DNA from: Whitmania pigra
Lineage: Eukaryota > Annelida > Clitellata > Hirudinida > Haemopidae
Direction of reading: 5' to 3'
Length of the DNA: 64,000 nucleotides
NCBI GenBank assembly: GCA_021613335.1
Contig: JAJTWR010000254.1
Location: 334,501 to 398,500 of the forward strand
The translations under genes were made by a program, and so were the position numbers. Shown one piece after another: positions 45,851-63,379 of the stretch (position 1 is its first letter; each line of letters starts with the position of its first letter). The notes under the pieces were generated by a model, which was not told the DNA's origin, made no database searches, and was given only the letters and a program-made list of their open reading frames with translations.

Positions 45851-45955
45851 TGGGTCACCGATTATACAAGTCGCACTTACTTCGTCCGAATACTATTAGC
45901 TTGAATTCGCATGAATCGCCAAAATTAATCTAAACTCATATTTCATCCATAGTCG

Positions 45956-46012
45956 TTTATTTATTTACTTGATTAGAATCCGTTGCATAACTAAAATGTT
46001 TAAGGACTCGTT
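45956..46012 (-). mobile_element. 57-bp tail-only retroposon insert with target duplication
   Basis: On the minus strand it contains GTCC, then TTTTAGTTATGCAACGGAT and TAATCAAGTAAATAAATAAA. It lies between two copies of CATAGTCG (45948-45955, 46013-46020). Same length and same start at the hairpin as the insert at 4680-4736. Confidence 0.7.
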
Positions 46013-46516
46013 CATAGTCGATCTAACAACGTTCAACTAAATGGGTTCCTTCTTAGAGTCTACAATTCACCCTTCTACATTCTTTGGCTGTCATTCATTA
46101 TTGATTTTTTTCATGTTGATGTAGATTTTGGTGATGCCATGAATCAAAAAGTATATAAATAAAAATATGTAAATGCATCTACAACTACATCAATGCAAAG
46201 AACACAAAATTCAGTTTTCAACTGCCTTCCCAACTAAAAATAACAAGAAGTATCTAGTTTTTACATTTACTTATGGTTCATAAATGTCCTCAAATAATTA
46301 AAATGATGTCAAATCCAATACATTAATATTTAGCTTATTTCTTTTTGTACAAGATCAAACTGGAAAGCAGGTTTAAGATTTAATAATGTTACAACACTAA
46401 TTAACTTCAAAGATACAAAATTTACCACATCTCTCAATCTCAAAAGCAGTAAAGTTGAATAGGCATTATTAGACGAGCAAGACTCGAACGGTGCAGGAAG
46501 AAGCAGCAGATGAACA
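46013..46516. other. Non-coding 3' flank of MOB1
   Basis: Should contain the MOB1 3' UTR. I see no exon or repeat. Confidence 0.4.
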
Positions 46517-47982
46517 TCAATTTGAACTTCCTCTGTCCTTGGAAGTGAGTTTCTCAATCAGTTCCTGCAGAGGCATCAGTTCCTTCTTATCCACAAGACT
46601 GAACTCCTGAACGAAGTAGATGAAATGTTTGAAGGAAGTGTTCAGGTGCGCCTCCTCCTGGAGCTGCATCACCTGCTCGAAATGCTGGTGGTAGATGTGC
46701 GCGTACACGCGGAACAAACGCTTCAGGATGGTCTTGGCGATGGAAAGAAAGTTCTTCGGAAAGGGGACACCTTTTCACATAATGTTACAGTTAATATATA
46801 TATATATTTGATATGTGATTTCTATTGTAATAAATGAGCATCGTTTGATATAAATAATCAATTAATACTCAAGTACCAATTTTGGAAGGGAATATGGATT
46901 CATCATCAAGCTGGTCTTGAACCCAGGTCATCATGTAGTCAATGTATTTGGGAGCCGAGCATTTGATCGGTTTTTTGATTGTTGTACCGTCGGCCCAGTG
47001 GTACTCATACTTTTTACCTGCAGACATCACCGGACATGTGTCCTCTAAGCAGTATTCAGTTATTGTGCCATAGAGCATGTTGATCTGATTGAAGAAATCA
47101 ACAGCTGGAAAAAACAAAGATTCTCGATAATAAATAAGAACATGAAAGGATACATTTATATATACAATTGAATTTATCATCTTAAGTAAAAATTAAAACA
47201 TTATTAATGGTAAATGTATGTTTAAGGAAGGAACAAAACAATTTATGGCAAAAAAATATTATAAAAATGTTATAAAAATATTATAAAATGCATTCATGAT
47301 TTCAACATTAAATCATTTCACATATATGAATTACTGACAAATGGATTATAGCAATATATCCTTATAACCTTAACATACATAGGAACTCTCTGGACACAGC
47401 AGCAGTAAAAATAAATATAGCATGCACTCAAAATAAGGAAAATACCAAAAAAAGATTAGAATTAAATAAAGAACCTTTAAGCATGACAAAGACAAATTAT
47501 GCTCATTTAATTTATATTACAGCCAATATTATGTGATAAAATGCATTTAATACGTACTATTTACAGCAACCCATTCATTCAGGTCCTCTCCTTCTGGCAA
47601 AGCCACAGCCAGTCTGAGATTACCACTTCCCAATGTAGCAGCTGCATGTTTCATTAAATCATGCTGATGAGAGCCTTCAGGAATGTGCTTCTTGGGTTTG
47701 AATGTTTTGTAGTTCCTCGTTCCACTGACAAAAAAATTACAATCACAATTGAACAAATTATCGCGTGATTAAATTATTTAGCTGACAGGTTTAAACTTTA
47801 TATTTCCCAGGCATTTGTCTTTTCTAAATATCTGTCTTATACTTAAAATTGCCAATATCCTATTCACGTAATCGTTAGTTTTAAATAGGAAATACCGAAC
47901 ATAATGCGAATATAGAAGAGTAATATCAAATAAAATTAAAATATAATCCTAAAAAATCAATATCTCACAAGAAAAAACTCAT
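46517..47982 (-). CDS. MOB1: MOB kinase activator 1
   Basis: Four exons join in phase: 47982-47969, 47724-47558, 47104-46877, 46770-46517, giving 220 residues (human MOB1A has 216). Near-identical blocks are TFKPKKHIPEGSHQHDLMKH, LPEGEDLNEWVAVNTVDFFN, KKPIKCSAPKYIDYMMTWVQ and FRVYAHIYHQHFEQVMQLQE. The zinc ligands are C79 and C84 (CLEDTC) and the two histidines of HIYHQH. The MST-type phosphosites T12 (KTFKP) and T35 (ATLGSGN) are kept. MOB1 binds and activates LATS/NDR kinases in the Hippo pathway. The first coding exon is only 14 nt (MSFF and part of F) and is supported by its GTGAGA donor and exact phase. Confidence 0.95.
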
Positions 47983-49564
47983 TCTTTCCCCAAAAAAAGC
48001 AGCACAAATGTTCGATACGACAAAAGCCTTTTAAAAGCAAACGTAGTTAAGATTCACACAGCAGTGATTAGCCTCGAAAGATTAATTAGTTTAAATTTAG
48101 TAACAAAAATGGTTGTCTTTTCAATCTAATTTTAAATAAACCCGTTTAAAAATGTATCCGTGTTATATGATTTATATGCATATTTACCTGATTATTATTT
48201 GGAAGTTTTTAGCAGAGATCCTACTTTCATATAGCCAATTTAACAAATTAACTAAGTCTATTATTTGTGATTCCAGATAATGGTCAGTTGAAGGAACGGG
48301 AAGTCGTCGCAGATTACTTTATGTAAGTTATCAGGGACTTTTAGGAGCAGATTTTACGTTATTTTTTTCAGAACATGTTAGTTCAACTTTTTTTGGTATT
48401 ACAAAAGACAACTAAAAATTAAGCCAAAATTCGAGGCGTCCTCATAGCAAAGAGGAAGAACCCTTCCCCCCACGACGATGTCCAAGTGCGCATACTATCT
48501 AATATTTTTTTTTTTGATTGGAGTCCGTTGCATAACTAAGATGATATGGACTATTTCCAAGTTCGCAGATAATAACAGTCCATTTACATGGCGCCTTAAA
48601 CATAATCATAGTCAGAGGCGCGTTAGATTTTGGATCCTCAGTTTAACGTAGTATGCGACAATGAGAGAACTAAGATCACGTGTTCAAAAATTCATATTAT
48701 TTAAATCCAGGCCAACCTTGGCCAAGCACTTCATAATTCCAATATTCTAAGATTGCAAATAATCTCACCAACCACATATTATTACATGGTAACCTCATAA
48801 CAAAATAAAGAATTATCCAGACCTAAACAGACAAGAATTGATTGTCTAAATTTGATTTTTTACTTCCCACTTGCCTATTTTACCTTTCTAAGACCTAAAC
48901 TTTAACCAAATGTCTTTTTTAACCTTTGAGACTGAATTGTCCCTGCCCCAGCCAATTTGTGCTTTGATATTGCTCTAAATTTGCATAATTTATTCAACAT
49001 AATATATTTCCAACAAATTAGGACTGTCTTTGACATTAATATTTATTACATGTTTTGAAAACAAGATTATACAAGTCTACACTAAGAAAAACACTCTACC
49101 TCTCATAGGCTCCATTTCTTTATCAATCGAATTATCAAACCCCGAAACTCTCTGCCTATATACATCATCAGCTCCTCAATTCAATAAAATGATTTCAAGT
49201 TTTTTCTGTACCACTCTATCTATAGACCGACACACTATTGTTTGTGTTAGTGATTATTCATGAACCTTTTTTGATTGGAATAAAATTTTAAAAATGTATT
49301 TTTGCCTTCCTTATGTTTCTTTTGCATAAAATTAATTGTTTGTTACTATTCCAACAGTGCTACACTTTACTGCTGTAATATTTATGTACGCACAGAAAAA
49401 ACTTGACCCCTACCTCAACTGATTTTTAAATCCTCGTTATGCCATTGACTATGACATAGCGTACACAAACCAACACATCTGAAGAATTCCAATTCTGTTG
49501 CAAACAAAACTAGATACTAGACCTCAACCTAACTTCCAAAAAAAGGTGTCTGAAGTTAGCAATT
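47983..49564. other. MOB1 promoter side and twinfilin 3' flank, with SINE remnants
   Basis: Upstream of MOB1 and downstream of twinfilin, both on the minus strand. At 48510-48560 (minus) lies another GTCC...GGAC hairpin tail (plus-strand 48523-48551) with a run of A. Next to it, at 48585-48640, an inverted degraded match to the SINE body (GCGCCTCTGAC...GGCGCCATGTAAATG) is seen. The rest is AT-rich with no exon found. Confidence 0.5.
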
Positions 49565-51364
49565 TCATTCATCGTCGGCAACTCTGGTGATCCTCTTCGG
49601 ACCTCGACCGGCAGGACCCCTCGGCTTGTCGAACTGCTTTTTGACAATGTTTTTCTGAGGATGAATCTCCTCATAAAGAAATTCATTTGTTATTTCATTG
49701 GCATTATCAACTTCCAGCTTTCTAGTAATTTCAATGGAGAGATCTCTTTCTATATGATCAAGCAGTGGTCCCTTGCATGTGGAATAAAGCATTCTCTCCT
49801 TAATGGAGCAGTTGTATCCAGGCATCGTGTAGATGAAGACTATTTAAACATAGAATCGAAGCTTTTAAATGGAAAGCTGCACTCATTAAAAGGGGTCCAT
49901 TAAATCTAACCACAGGCAGTCTGTTGATCCCCTTCATGGGTGTGTTTGAAGAGGAAAAGATGGTACCTTGCGTGATCCGATGGGATCTTTTTTCTCAATT
50001 CATCCACAGACACATTTCCTGATGACTCCAAATTGACAACTTCCTTGTCCAAGTCTAAACTCTTAACAAAATCATATATCCCATCATGTGAAGCTTTTTA
50101 ATTACAATTGTAATGTCTAAACCCAACCAATTGCACATAGTTGATGCAGGATGTCTTAAAAAGTTTCAGTTGATCGATTGCTGGTTGTGAAAGAGGAAAT
50201 ATCACCCCCTGGACAGTTTGGTGTTTTGTGTCAACACTTATATCAACACTGACCTGTTGGAAAACAATATCATTACCTTCAGAACAAAACTTAATCGAGA
50301 ATTCAGCACGTGGTCATACCTCATTCTTCTTAATCAGTTCCAACTCCTCTTCAGCAAAGGTCAAAGGCTTAGGGGCATGAGCAGATATCACATGCTTCTT
50401 ATAACCAGTCAAATTCACATCTTGCTACAATTTAATTAAAATGTTGTAAATGTAAATCATTTTTAGTTTGATATTGCCATGGCAGCAACAATAATTAAAA
50501 TAAATTATGATTAGTTAAGTGCCCAAAACTGTAACGTAATAATTATAAGACAATGTAATTACAGGAACAGTGCCAAAAAGTTCATCTTTGATGTGGGAGG
50601 ACCCAAATTCAGTTCTCAGAGTTGCTTTTGTTGCTGCATACAACATCTTTTGTCTCACCTATCATAATAAAATCATATTTTTTATCAATTCACAAATTAA
50701 AAATTAAATTTTTTTGTCCATAAAATTCATATTGACATTTAAAAATTTTAACAAAGTCATATTGCATACTACTAAATAAAGCAAAAGTTGAAAATAACAG
50801 GTGAAAAGTCAGGAGAATAACTGATGAAGATCCAGTGAAAGCCTGAAGATGTTTGCTCATCAAGACGAAACAAAATGTATGTTGGTTGATCCTGCTTCAA
50901 AAGAGGAAGAATCATAGCATCCCAATGTAATAAGAAAAGTCAAGGAATAATTTAACAAGTGATGTTTAATATATTTATGTTTTATACATTAGCTGGAAAT
51001 AAAATGTATTAATAAAATAATATTCCTGAAAAAGGATATCAGCATCCCAAGTGCCTGCAGATTCAGCACTACTCTCTAGGACAAGTTTCTCTAGAATGCC
51101 AAAATTATATCCAGAGGTTAAACATTCCATACTCTGTTGCTATTTTGTTACATGCTTAGTGGAACATTCCAAAATAAAAAAATCTAACCATCTTTAATTG
51201 CAACTTGCACAAGGCGAATTCTGCCATCTTTCGATGCAGCAAAAAAAGACCTTAGCTCTTCGCAAGCTGTAACGAAATGGCTTAATAAACAATAGATAGA
51301 TCTTAAGAAATTAAATTCTTACTGATAACTTTAAATTACCTCTAATACCGGCCTGATGAGACAT
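49565..51364 (-). CDS. TWF: Twinfilin
   Basis: Nine exons join in phase: 51364-51340, 51266-51189, 51090-51040, 50926-50799, 50658-50563, 50424-50320, 50253-50128, 50061-49911, 49839-49565, giving 344 residues (human 350). The start is [20 protein letters not shown]. The first ADF-H domain contains [26 protein letters not shown] and [18 protein letters not shown]. The linker has [20 protein letters not shown]. The second ADF-H contains [32 protein letters not shown] and [19 protein letters not shown]. The tail [13 protein letters not shown] matches the capping-protein-binding end. Twinfilin binds actin monomers and capping protein. The third intron is U12-type AT-AC; the others are GT-AG. Confidence 0.95.
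50927..51039 (-). other. U12-type AT-AC intron of twinfilin
   Basis: The 113-nt intron begins ATATCCTTTTT and ends TTATTAC, with TTCCTTGAC 11 nt before the end. These match the minor-spliceosome donor (ATATCCTT), branch site (TTCCTTRAC) and AC acceptor. No GT donor or AG acceptor in the interval restores the frame. Removing it joins GCTG to ATTGG, giving [13 protein letters not shown], which aligns without a gap to the twinfilin family (WDKDYDSFVLPLL in human). Confidence 0.9.
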
Positions 51365-53058
51365 TTACGCTTTCGTAAAGCGCCTGTGATCTAATTTTGA
51401 TATAAAAAAAATCTAATCAAATCGTTAAACCAAAAAAGTTCACAAAACGTATCGTATCACCCCAAACTATGCAAATCTAGCCCGACTAGGAAGATTATTG
51501 CAAGCTTCCTGAAGAGATTGGTTTTTGTTTACAACTAAGGTGGTTACTCACGTAAAATTGAATTCATGTTTTAAATTAGAATGTTATAAATATTCGCATA
51601 ATACAATATTTTGCTGAACGTCACTGTCATATTAAGTTCATATTTCACGTTTCCACGACGTAATTACAATTTTGCAAACCCTTATTGTCAAATATTTACC
51701 TCGACTTATCGATCGAGAGTCCGATTAATTTACATTTTATAAGAAATCTGTTGCCCGCATTTCAAGCATATTTATAGAAAACGTATGTTAGCCCTGCGGC
51801 ATTTAACGCCAGTTCGATGTGCTGTAAAAATTGACCCTATGCTGACAATTAAAAAAAAATCGCAATCTAACTTTATGGGAGATATTAAATAATGTAATAA
51901 CTATTAACAAAAAAAAGTAGAATCACGCAATTTACTAATAGTTCCATTAACTTTTCTGCGTGTGCGTCTAGACTTCAGAGCCTTCAATTTATTATCAATC
52001 TATTATTAATAATGATAAATATAATTAATAACAATCAGTATAAATATCATGGCGCAAGAGGCCAGACATGCAGCCATTTAAACCAACGTCCATTTCATAA
52101 AGCAGATAGTCTCCGTTCCATCTGTCAAAAATTGGCTACAAAATGGTTATAAGCATAAACGTTGGATCAAGGTGGATGGCGGAAAGACACTAAAAGAATA
52201 AAAGGATCGAACTTCATCGAAACGCATACGCCGTTTCTAAAGTTTTTAATGAATAACCGCCAGATATTAGTTGACGACTGTATTCCATTTTTAATAAAAT
52301 AAAAGAATGTGTGTTTCTATAAAATCATAATTTACAATATTTAGGGTCAGGGACGTACAAGAACGGGAGGATACCTCTCTATATCCTTCTAAATGAAGTT
52401 TCTGTTCTCCAGAAAGTAGATTTTACTGAACAGTTCCATCTTAAACAGCCATTGACAGCTGTAAGTAAATGGTCACTTTCTCATAAAACTTTAACAGTTC
52501 AATTTCAAGTCTCATCGAACTTCAAACCTCCAAATAAAGCTTTATTTCCACCAAGCAATCAAATTTTATTTCAAATTGTGAGAGCCAATTTAATGATTTT
52601 TAAAATTATTAACATTCAGAAAATACAATTCAATAATGTTATTATTTATTTAAACATGTAAGTTATCATAGATACCCAGCTTTCAGAAGATGATAATCGA
52701 TGCATTCCAAAAATAGACTTTACTGCACTGTAAGACAGGTGTGTGTTCACCTAATCAACTGACCAACTGGATATTACTTTTCGTAAACAAATAAGTTTGG
52801 AGAAGGTCTAGATTTTATCAAAATGTTTTTAATGTTGCTCGAACAGTTTTAAAGGCCTCTACATTATTTACGCTTTTATGATCTTACCTCAAAATCACAT
52901 TTTGTCTGACAGGCAATGCAGGATTGATTTTTAAAATGATTTCGAATGTGTTTTTTTACGCTAAGAGACATTTGATCTTAATTTACGATGATTTGCCTGA
53001 ACAACGAATCTTTAACTCGTCATTTGTATTAATTTGAATATTATTTTTATTATCAAAA
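51365..53058. other. Divergent non-coding region, twinfilin / beta-catenin
   Basis: About 1.7 kb between the two start codons, AT-rich. I searched it for an exon carrying a DSGxxS degron for beta-catenin and found none. It should hold both promoters and possibly untranslated or missed first exons. Confidence 0.4.
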
Positions 53059-59051
<5,993 letters not shown>

Positions 59052-60057
59052 ATTCCAAACATTTCAGTCCCCGAGGCTTTAGTTTTTGACTCTCGTTAAT
59101 TTAGCACATCTACAGCTGAAATTAAATCTTCCAAAGTGAAATTGAATCTCAATAATATATTTATTTACCATTTCGTTCATGCAGAGTTTTTTAAATTTTA
59201 ATTCAAAGTCAAAAGTTTTCGTTTTTTAATATTTTGAAAACATTTATCTTAGTATTTGAAAATTGAAATGGCTCTTAAAATTAGTAGTTTCTTGTTTTTA
59301 CTTGCTTCTGCACTCAACTATGAGATTTTAAATGAATTTGTTTGTTGTAAGTGAATTACTGTTTGTCTTAGATAATAAATTGCTTGCTCTACTTAAACCA
59401 ATTTGTGTAAAATGAACTTCATTCTATGGATTCATCTAAAGGTGTCTTTTCGGGTACAACTCTGGCAAAGTTATCATGTGACTCATGGAACGAACCATTA
59501 AATATGTAGCGAATTCGACAATATCAACATCTATTATTTAGTGAGGTCGCAAGAAAATAAATTTTATATTCTTATTCAGACAAATTATTTTAACCAGGCA
59601 CTTTACTATTTACGATATTGCATTGCGATAGCAAAAAGCAAGACGGGCGATGCATATTGTAAGTTCCCGAAATCTTTCAACTTAACGATTTATTGCAGAT
59701 CATTTTGAATGACAATCTTTGCTATGTCTCTTATTTTTCATCTCATTAAGGCTGTGTGCAGCTCGGACGGTTTTACCGCATGGGCAAAGTAATTTTAAAT
59801 ATGTTTTGCGTCGCGTTAAGGAGCTTTATGTTATCTGCGCTAACAGCTTTATACGTTAGCCAAAAATTCGTTTTTATTAAATTTGACAGAACAGGACCTT
59901 TCTAAAAAATTAAAATTTTGTTTCTAGCTTTATGAGTTCCAGAGTTATTGATTATTAAAGTTCGTGCTGAAATAAAATTGTTTAAATTAACAGCCCGGTA
60001 AAGTCATTTCGTAAAATGTAAAAATTTCATTAGAATAAGAAACTATTTACGAATAAG
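59052..60057. other. Beta-catenin 3' flank
   Basis: Holds the 3' UTR. AATAAA-like signals are near 59140 and 59378. No exon or repeat is recognised beyond AT-rich DNA. Confidence 0.4.
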
Positions 60058-60261
60058 CAGAGGTGGGCAAAATACAGAAGCATTTCTAGATCATAGGTTT
60101 GCAAATGTTGCAAAGCCAATCAGATAGCGCATGAATATTAATCAGAAATCGACCTATTGATGTTTTGAGTTAAAATAATATCTATGGAACGTCGGTCCCC
60201 GTGCTGGTGCCAGATTGTTATTTTTACATTTTAATTCCTAACTAATATTTATGCACTACCT

Positions 60262-60300
60262 CAGGGGTTCCCAACCTTTTCTGTATCGCGCCCCTACCAA
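60262..60300 (+). repeat. Second hAT-type terminus inside element C
   Basis: CAGGGGTTCCCAACCTTTTC then CGCGCCCCTACC is a typical hAT end. Its partner (GGTTGGGAACCCCTG) is not found in the window, so the nested element is truncated. Confidence 0.5.
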
Positions 60301-60783
60301 AATAGTAAAAGTACATCTCATATGAAGAAAAAACATATACTTATTAAGAATTTGAGCAACATATTTATTTGAGCTAAACTTTGAATGACATAAAAAGCAA
60401 GAAAAAGAAGACTTTTATAACAAAGTCAAACCCCAACAGAACACACAAATTGAGTTCTTCATTCTTCATAGTATAAGTGTAAATTAAAAATTAAAAAAAA
60501 CTGACCTTCAAAATTTTAGAATTTCAATTTAATGACTCTTCTTGCTGTAGTTTCTCAGATATGATTTTGTCAAAATGTTCTACTTTCTGATAACAATCCG
60601 CATGTCTGCCTGGGGATTTAGGTGATTTCTAGATTTTGTTTTCACCGGCTAAAGAGAAATGAATCCAAACTCGCACAAGTATGTTGTTGCAAATGGGATG
60701 AAGACACCTAGTGCCTTTTCAAAGTCTTGGAAACATTCATTGTCGAACACCAATACTCACACAATACAATAAGTACACGGTGT

Positions 60784-60995
60784 GAAGAAACCACTGAGAG
60801 CTTTCAAGACCGCTGTAGGCAAACTGGAGTGAAGGCGATCGATATAACAAGGCCAATGAGAGCCTCGCAGAGTCGAAGTTTGAAGATAAAATGCAAGTAG
60901 CATGCGACATGAAGAAGCCATCGACAGCTTTCGTAGTCGCTCCAGTCCAAGTAGCAATGGCCGGCATAACAAGGCCAACGAGTTTCTCTCACAGC
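60784..60995 (+). repeat. Imperfect direct repeat of about 90 bp
   Basis: TGAAGAAACCACTGAGAGCT at 60782 and TGAAGAAGCCATCGACAGCT at 60909 open two related blocks, both reaching ATAACAAGGCCAA. No coding meaning is seen. Confidence 0.5.
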
Positions 60996-61059
60996 CGGCG
61001 GTGAACGGCTGGGTCCAGAAAGACAAAATCTGACAGGGACATTCGGCTGATCATAGGAT

Positions 61060-61172
61060 CAGGGACGTCATTTCAGCATTTTCCAAGGGAGGCAAACCCT
61101 CGCAAAATGTGAGATGACCTTTTTTTGGGTCTTTTTGACTTTGCCCCTGCCCCCTCCCAAATTACGTCTCTG
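61060..61172. mobile_element. 113-bp MITE-like fragment
   Basis: The left end CAGGGACGTCATTT and the inverted right end CAGAGACGTAATTTGGGAGG resemble each other over about 14 bases. A target duplication is not clear. Confidence 0.4.
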
Positions 61173-61186
61173 CACCGGGTGCAGGC

Positions 61187-61286
61187 CTCCCCCCGAAAAC
61201 ATAAGGAGATTCAAAGGGCCGAAACGTTTGAAGACGGGGGAAACTCCGCTGAGGATCCCTGTCGGAGCTCAATGGCGGAGTAACAA
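61187..61286 (+). repeat. GGGCCGAAA/GAGGATCC dispersed repeat, copy
   Basis: Matches 34421-34523 from CCCCCGAAAACATAAGGAGA to GGCGGAGTAAC with about a dozen differences. Confidence 0.75.
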
Positions 61287-61794
61287 GAAACTCTTGTTTT
61301 CAAATTGCATATCAAGAGCACGATTTGTCCATAATTCATTAAGATCTTCCTTCAACTCTCCATCATCTGCCGTATTATACAAATTGTAAGAATATCGATT
61401 CATGATCCATTCTTCTGAAGCTTTCAATTCACCAGCAAAATTTATCTGGGTAACTTTAGAGTAGTTGTCTTTTTCCCTACTGGTTATGTTTCGCACCCCC
61501 TGAAGTGCAGGATTAAACCGGTGGCCCTGGGCCCACTTAGAAAGGACGCCCCCTTTTCAATTCCTCTTATTGCACACGCCACACCATCACATACTAGTAA
61601 CCTAATATATAACCTAATAATATATATATATATATATATATTAAAGTCAGGGGGCGAGTTGTACTTGCCAAATTTATTTACAGCTACAATAATTTAATTT
61701 TCCATGAAAAATAAAATTATAATATAACCAAATAAATATGGCTAAAATCAGAGATTAAATGACGTTATAACAGCTATGATTACAGTCCAGATAC

Positions 61795-62420
61795 TTTTCT
61801 AGATTTCCGTATGGCAAAATGGCTGATGATGTCACTGAAGTTTAATTCACGCAGTACATCTGACTCGGTGCTCATGATTTGTAAACCATTGTATTTGCCA
61901 CTCATTGCAGATGCATTGTCGTAGTTTTACCCACGACAGTTTCCCAGGTTTACGTCATGCATTTTCAAATTTCATCAAGGCGTTGAACATCTCTTTGGCG
62001 GCATGGCCTTTGTTTGCCATGAATGTTACAAAGCGTTCCACTAAGCCATCTTTCTCCATGTATCTTAATATAAGGGTCAGTTGGTCAAAGTGGGCTGCAT
62101 CGGATGTAGAATCCAAAGAGAGTAGTACTTTGATTTCTTAACTCGAGGAATTATTTCTCCAAGGACTTGTTCACCCATTAAACTGATAAGCTCTTCCATT
62201 ATTGTATATTACAGATAGTTTGTGTGTCCCTTTCCGCGATTGGCTTGAGTTTCGATATGCTGTGCAAGGAAGTCGTCGTACTGAGCGATGAGTTCAAGAA
62301 TACCCAAAAAGTTTTCATTACTAGGTGATCCAACCAATTCGTTGCCACTCTGAATGCCACGCCACGCTCGGCAATAAATTTAATGACACTAACTACTTGT
62401 TTTAGCACTGATCTCCAGTA
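61795..62420 (-). pseudogene. hAT transposase of the DUF4371/ZMYM-like type, decayed
   Basis: Minus-strand frames, joined across shifts, read VVSVIKFIAERGVAFR, GNELVGSPSNENFLGILELI, DDFLAQHIETQANRGKGHTN, ELISLMGEQVLGEIIPRVKK, LTLILRYMEKDGLVERFVTF and GHAAKEMFNALMKF. This is the order seen in DUF4371 hAT transposases and their ZMYM1-like host relatives. At least two frameshifts and a stop kill it. It is the probable transposase of element C. Confidence 0.8.
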
Positions 62421-63379
62421 CTGCTCTAGATTCTCGACCTATTATATTAATTACATTATATTAATTATTATATTGGTAGTGATGACGTAATCATCACCAT
62501 CAACCTCTCCACCCTTTTCATCACCAACAGCATTATTACCCCACCATAAACGTCCCCATCATCATAATTAGAATATTATTAAACATCAACCTTCGTCGAA
62601 TCATAACTCAACCATGACCCAAAACATTTCATTTTAAACAGATTTCATAAATGAACGATCTAAAAAATAAAACAAGAACATAGATTTTTGCCACACAACA
62701 ATTGAATTGCGAATAAACATAGTTCCAGCAAGTGTATGGAAGCAGAACGCACGAACAATATGCTTTGGCCTCGGAGTAGTTCCATATATATTCTTATTAT
62801 CAAAAGAAATCACTGGACGATCTGGGGAACAGGCGTGACTTGATGAGGGCCATCTCTTTGATGTGTGGCTCGCCTATGTAGTACATCAATTTATGCGCTA
62901 AACCAAATGCCAAATTGAAACCTAACTCTTCAATGGACGCATTTATCAAAGTCTATTGATTTTGAAAACGTGTCATACTACACTTTTTTTTTATCACTTT
63001 GATCGATAGTCTATATTGGCGGGAGGCCCCTCTTAGTGGGTGGTCCTGATCACTTTTGCCCATTGTTGACCAAAAGAGTAGGAACTTGTGTATCAAATTC
63101 AAAAAGAAATTTAAAAGGCGCACAAAGACAATAAAACAGGATTCTTTGTTTTTAATGCTTAATTTTATCTTAAAAATGTAAAAAAAGCAAAAGTATTTAC
63201 AAAAAGTATTTTCAAATTTATAAAATACTCTTATAAAAGTATTTTAAAATACAAAATACTTTCTTGGAGTATTTAAAATACCAAATAAACTACTTATTTT
63301 AAAATATCACATAAAATACCAAATACATTACGTATTTTAAATACTTGTATTTGAAATTCTGCCCACCTCTGCGAATAAG

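Larger units (their letters stand above)
60058..63371. mobile_element. hAT-like element C, 3.3 kb
   Basis: Termini are CAGAGGTGGGCAAAATAC at 60058 and, inverted, CAGAGGTGGGCAGAATTTC at 63371, with an exact 8-bp target duplication CGAATAAG (60050-60057, 63372-63379). A long subterminal block of GTATTTAAAATAC-like repeats lies at 63190-63350. The interior carries a decayed DUF4371-type transposase and at least two further insertions (a CAGGGGTTCCCAACC terminus at 60262 and a MITE at 61060). Confidence 0.85.

Noticed and set aside
60737..61026. Overlapping minus-strand frames of 62-89 residues
   Set aside because: They read through an imperfect non-coding direct repeat inside element C and match no protein family.
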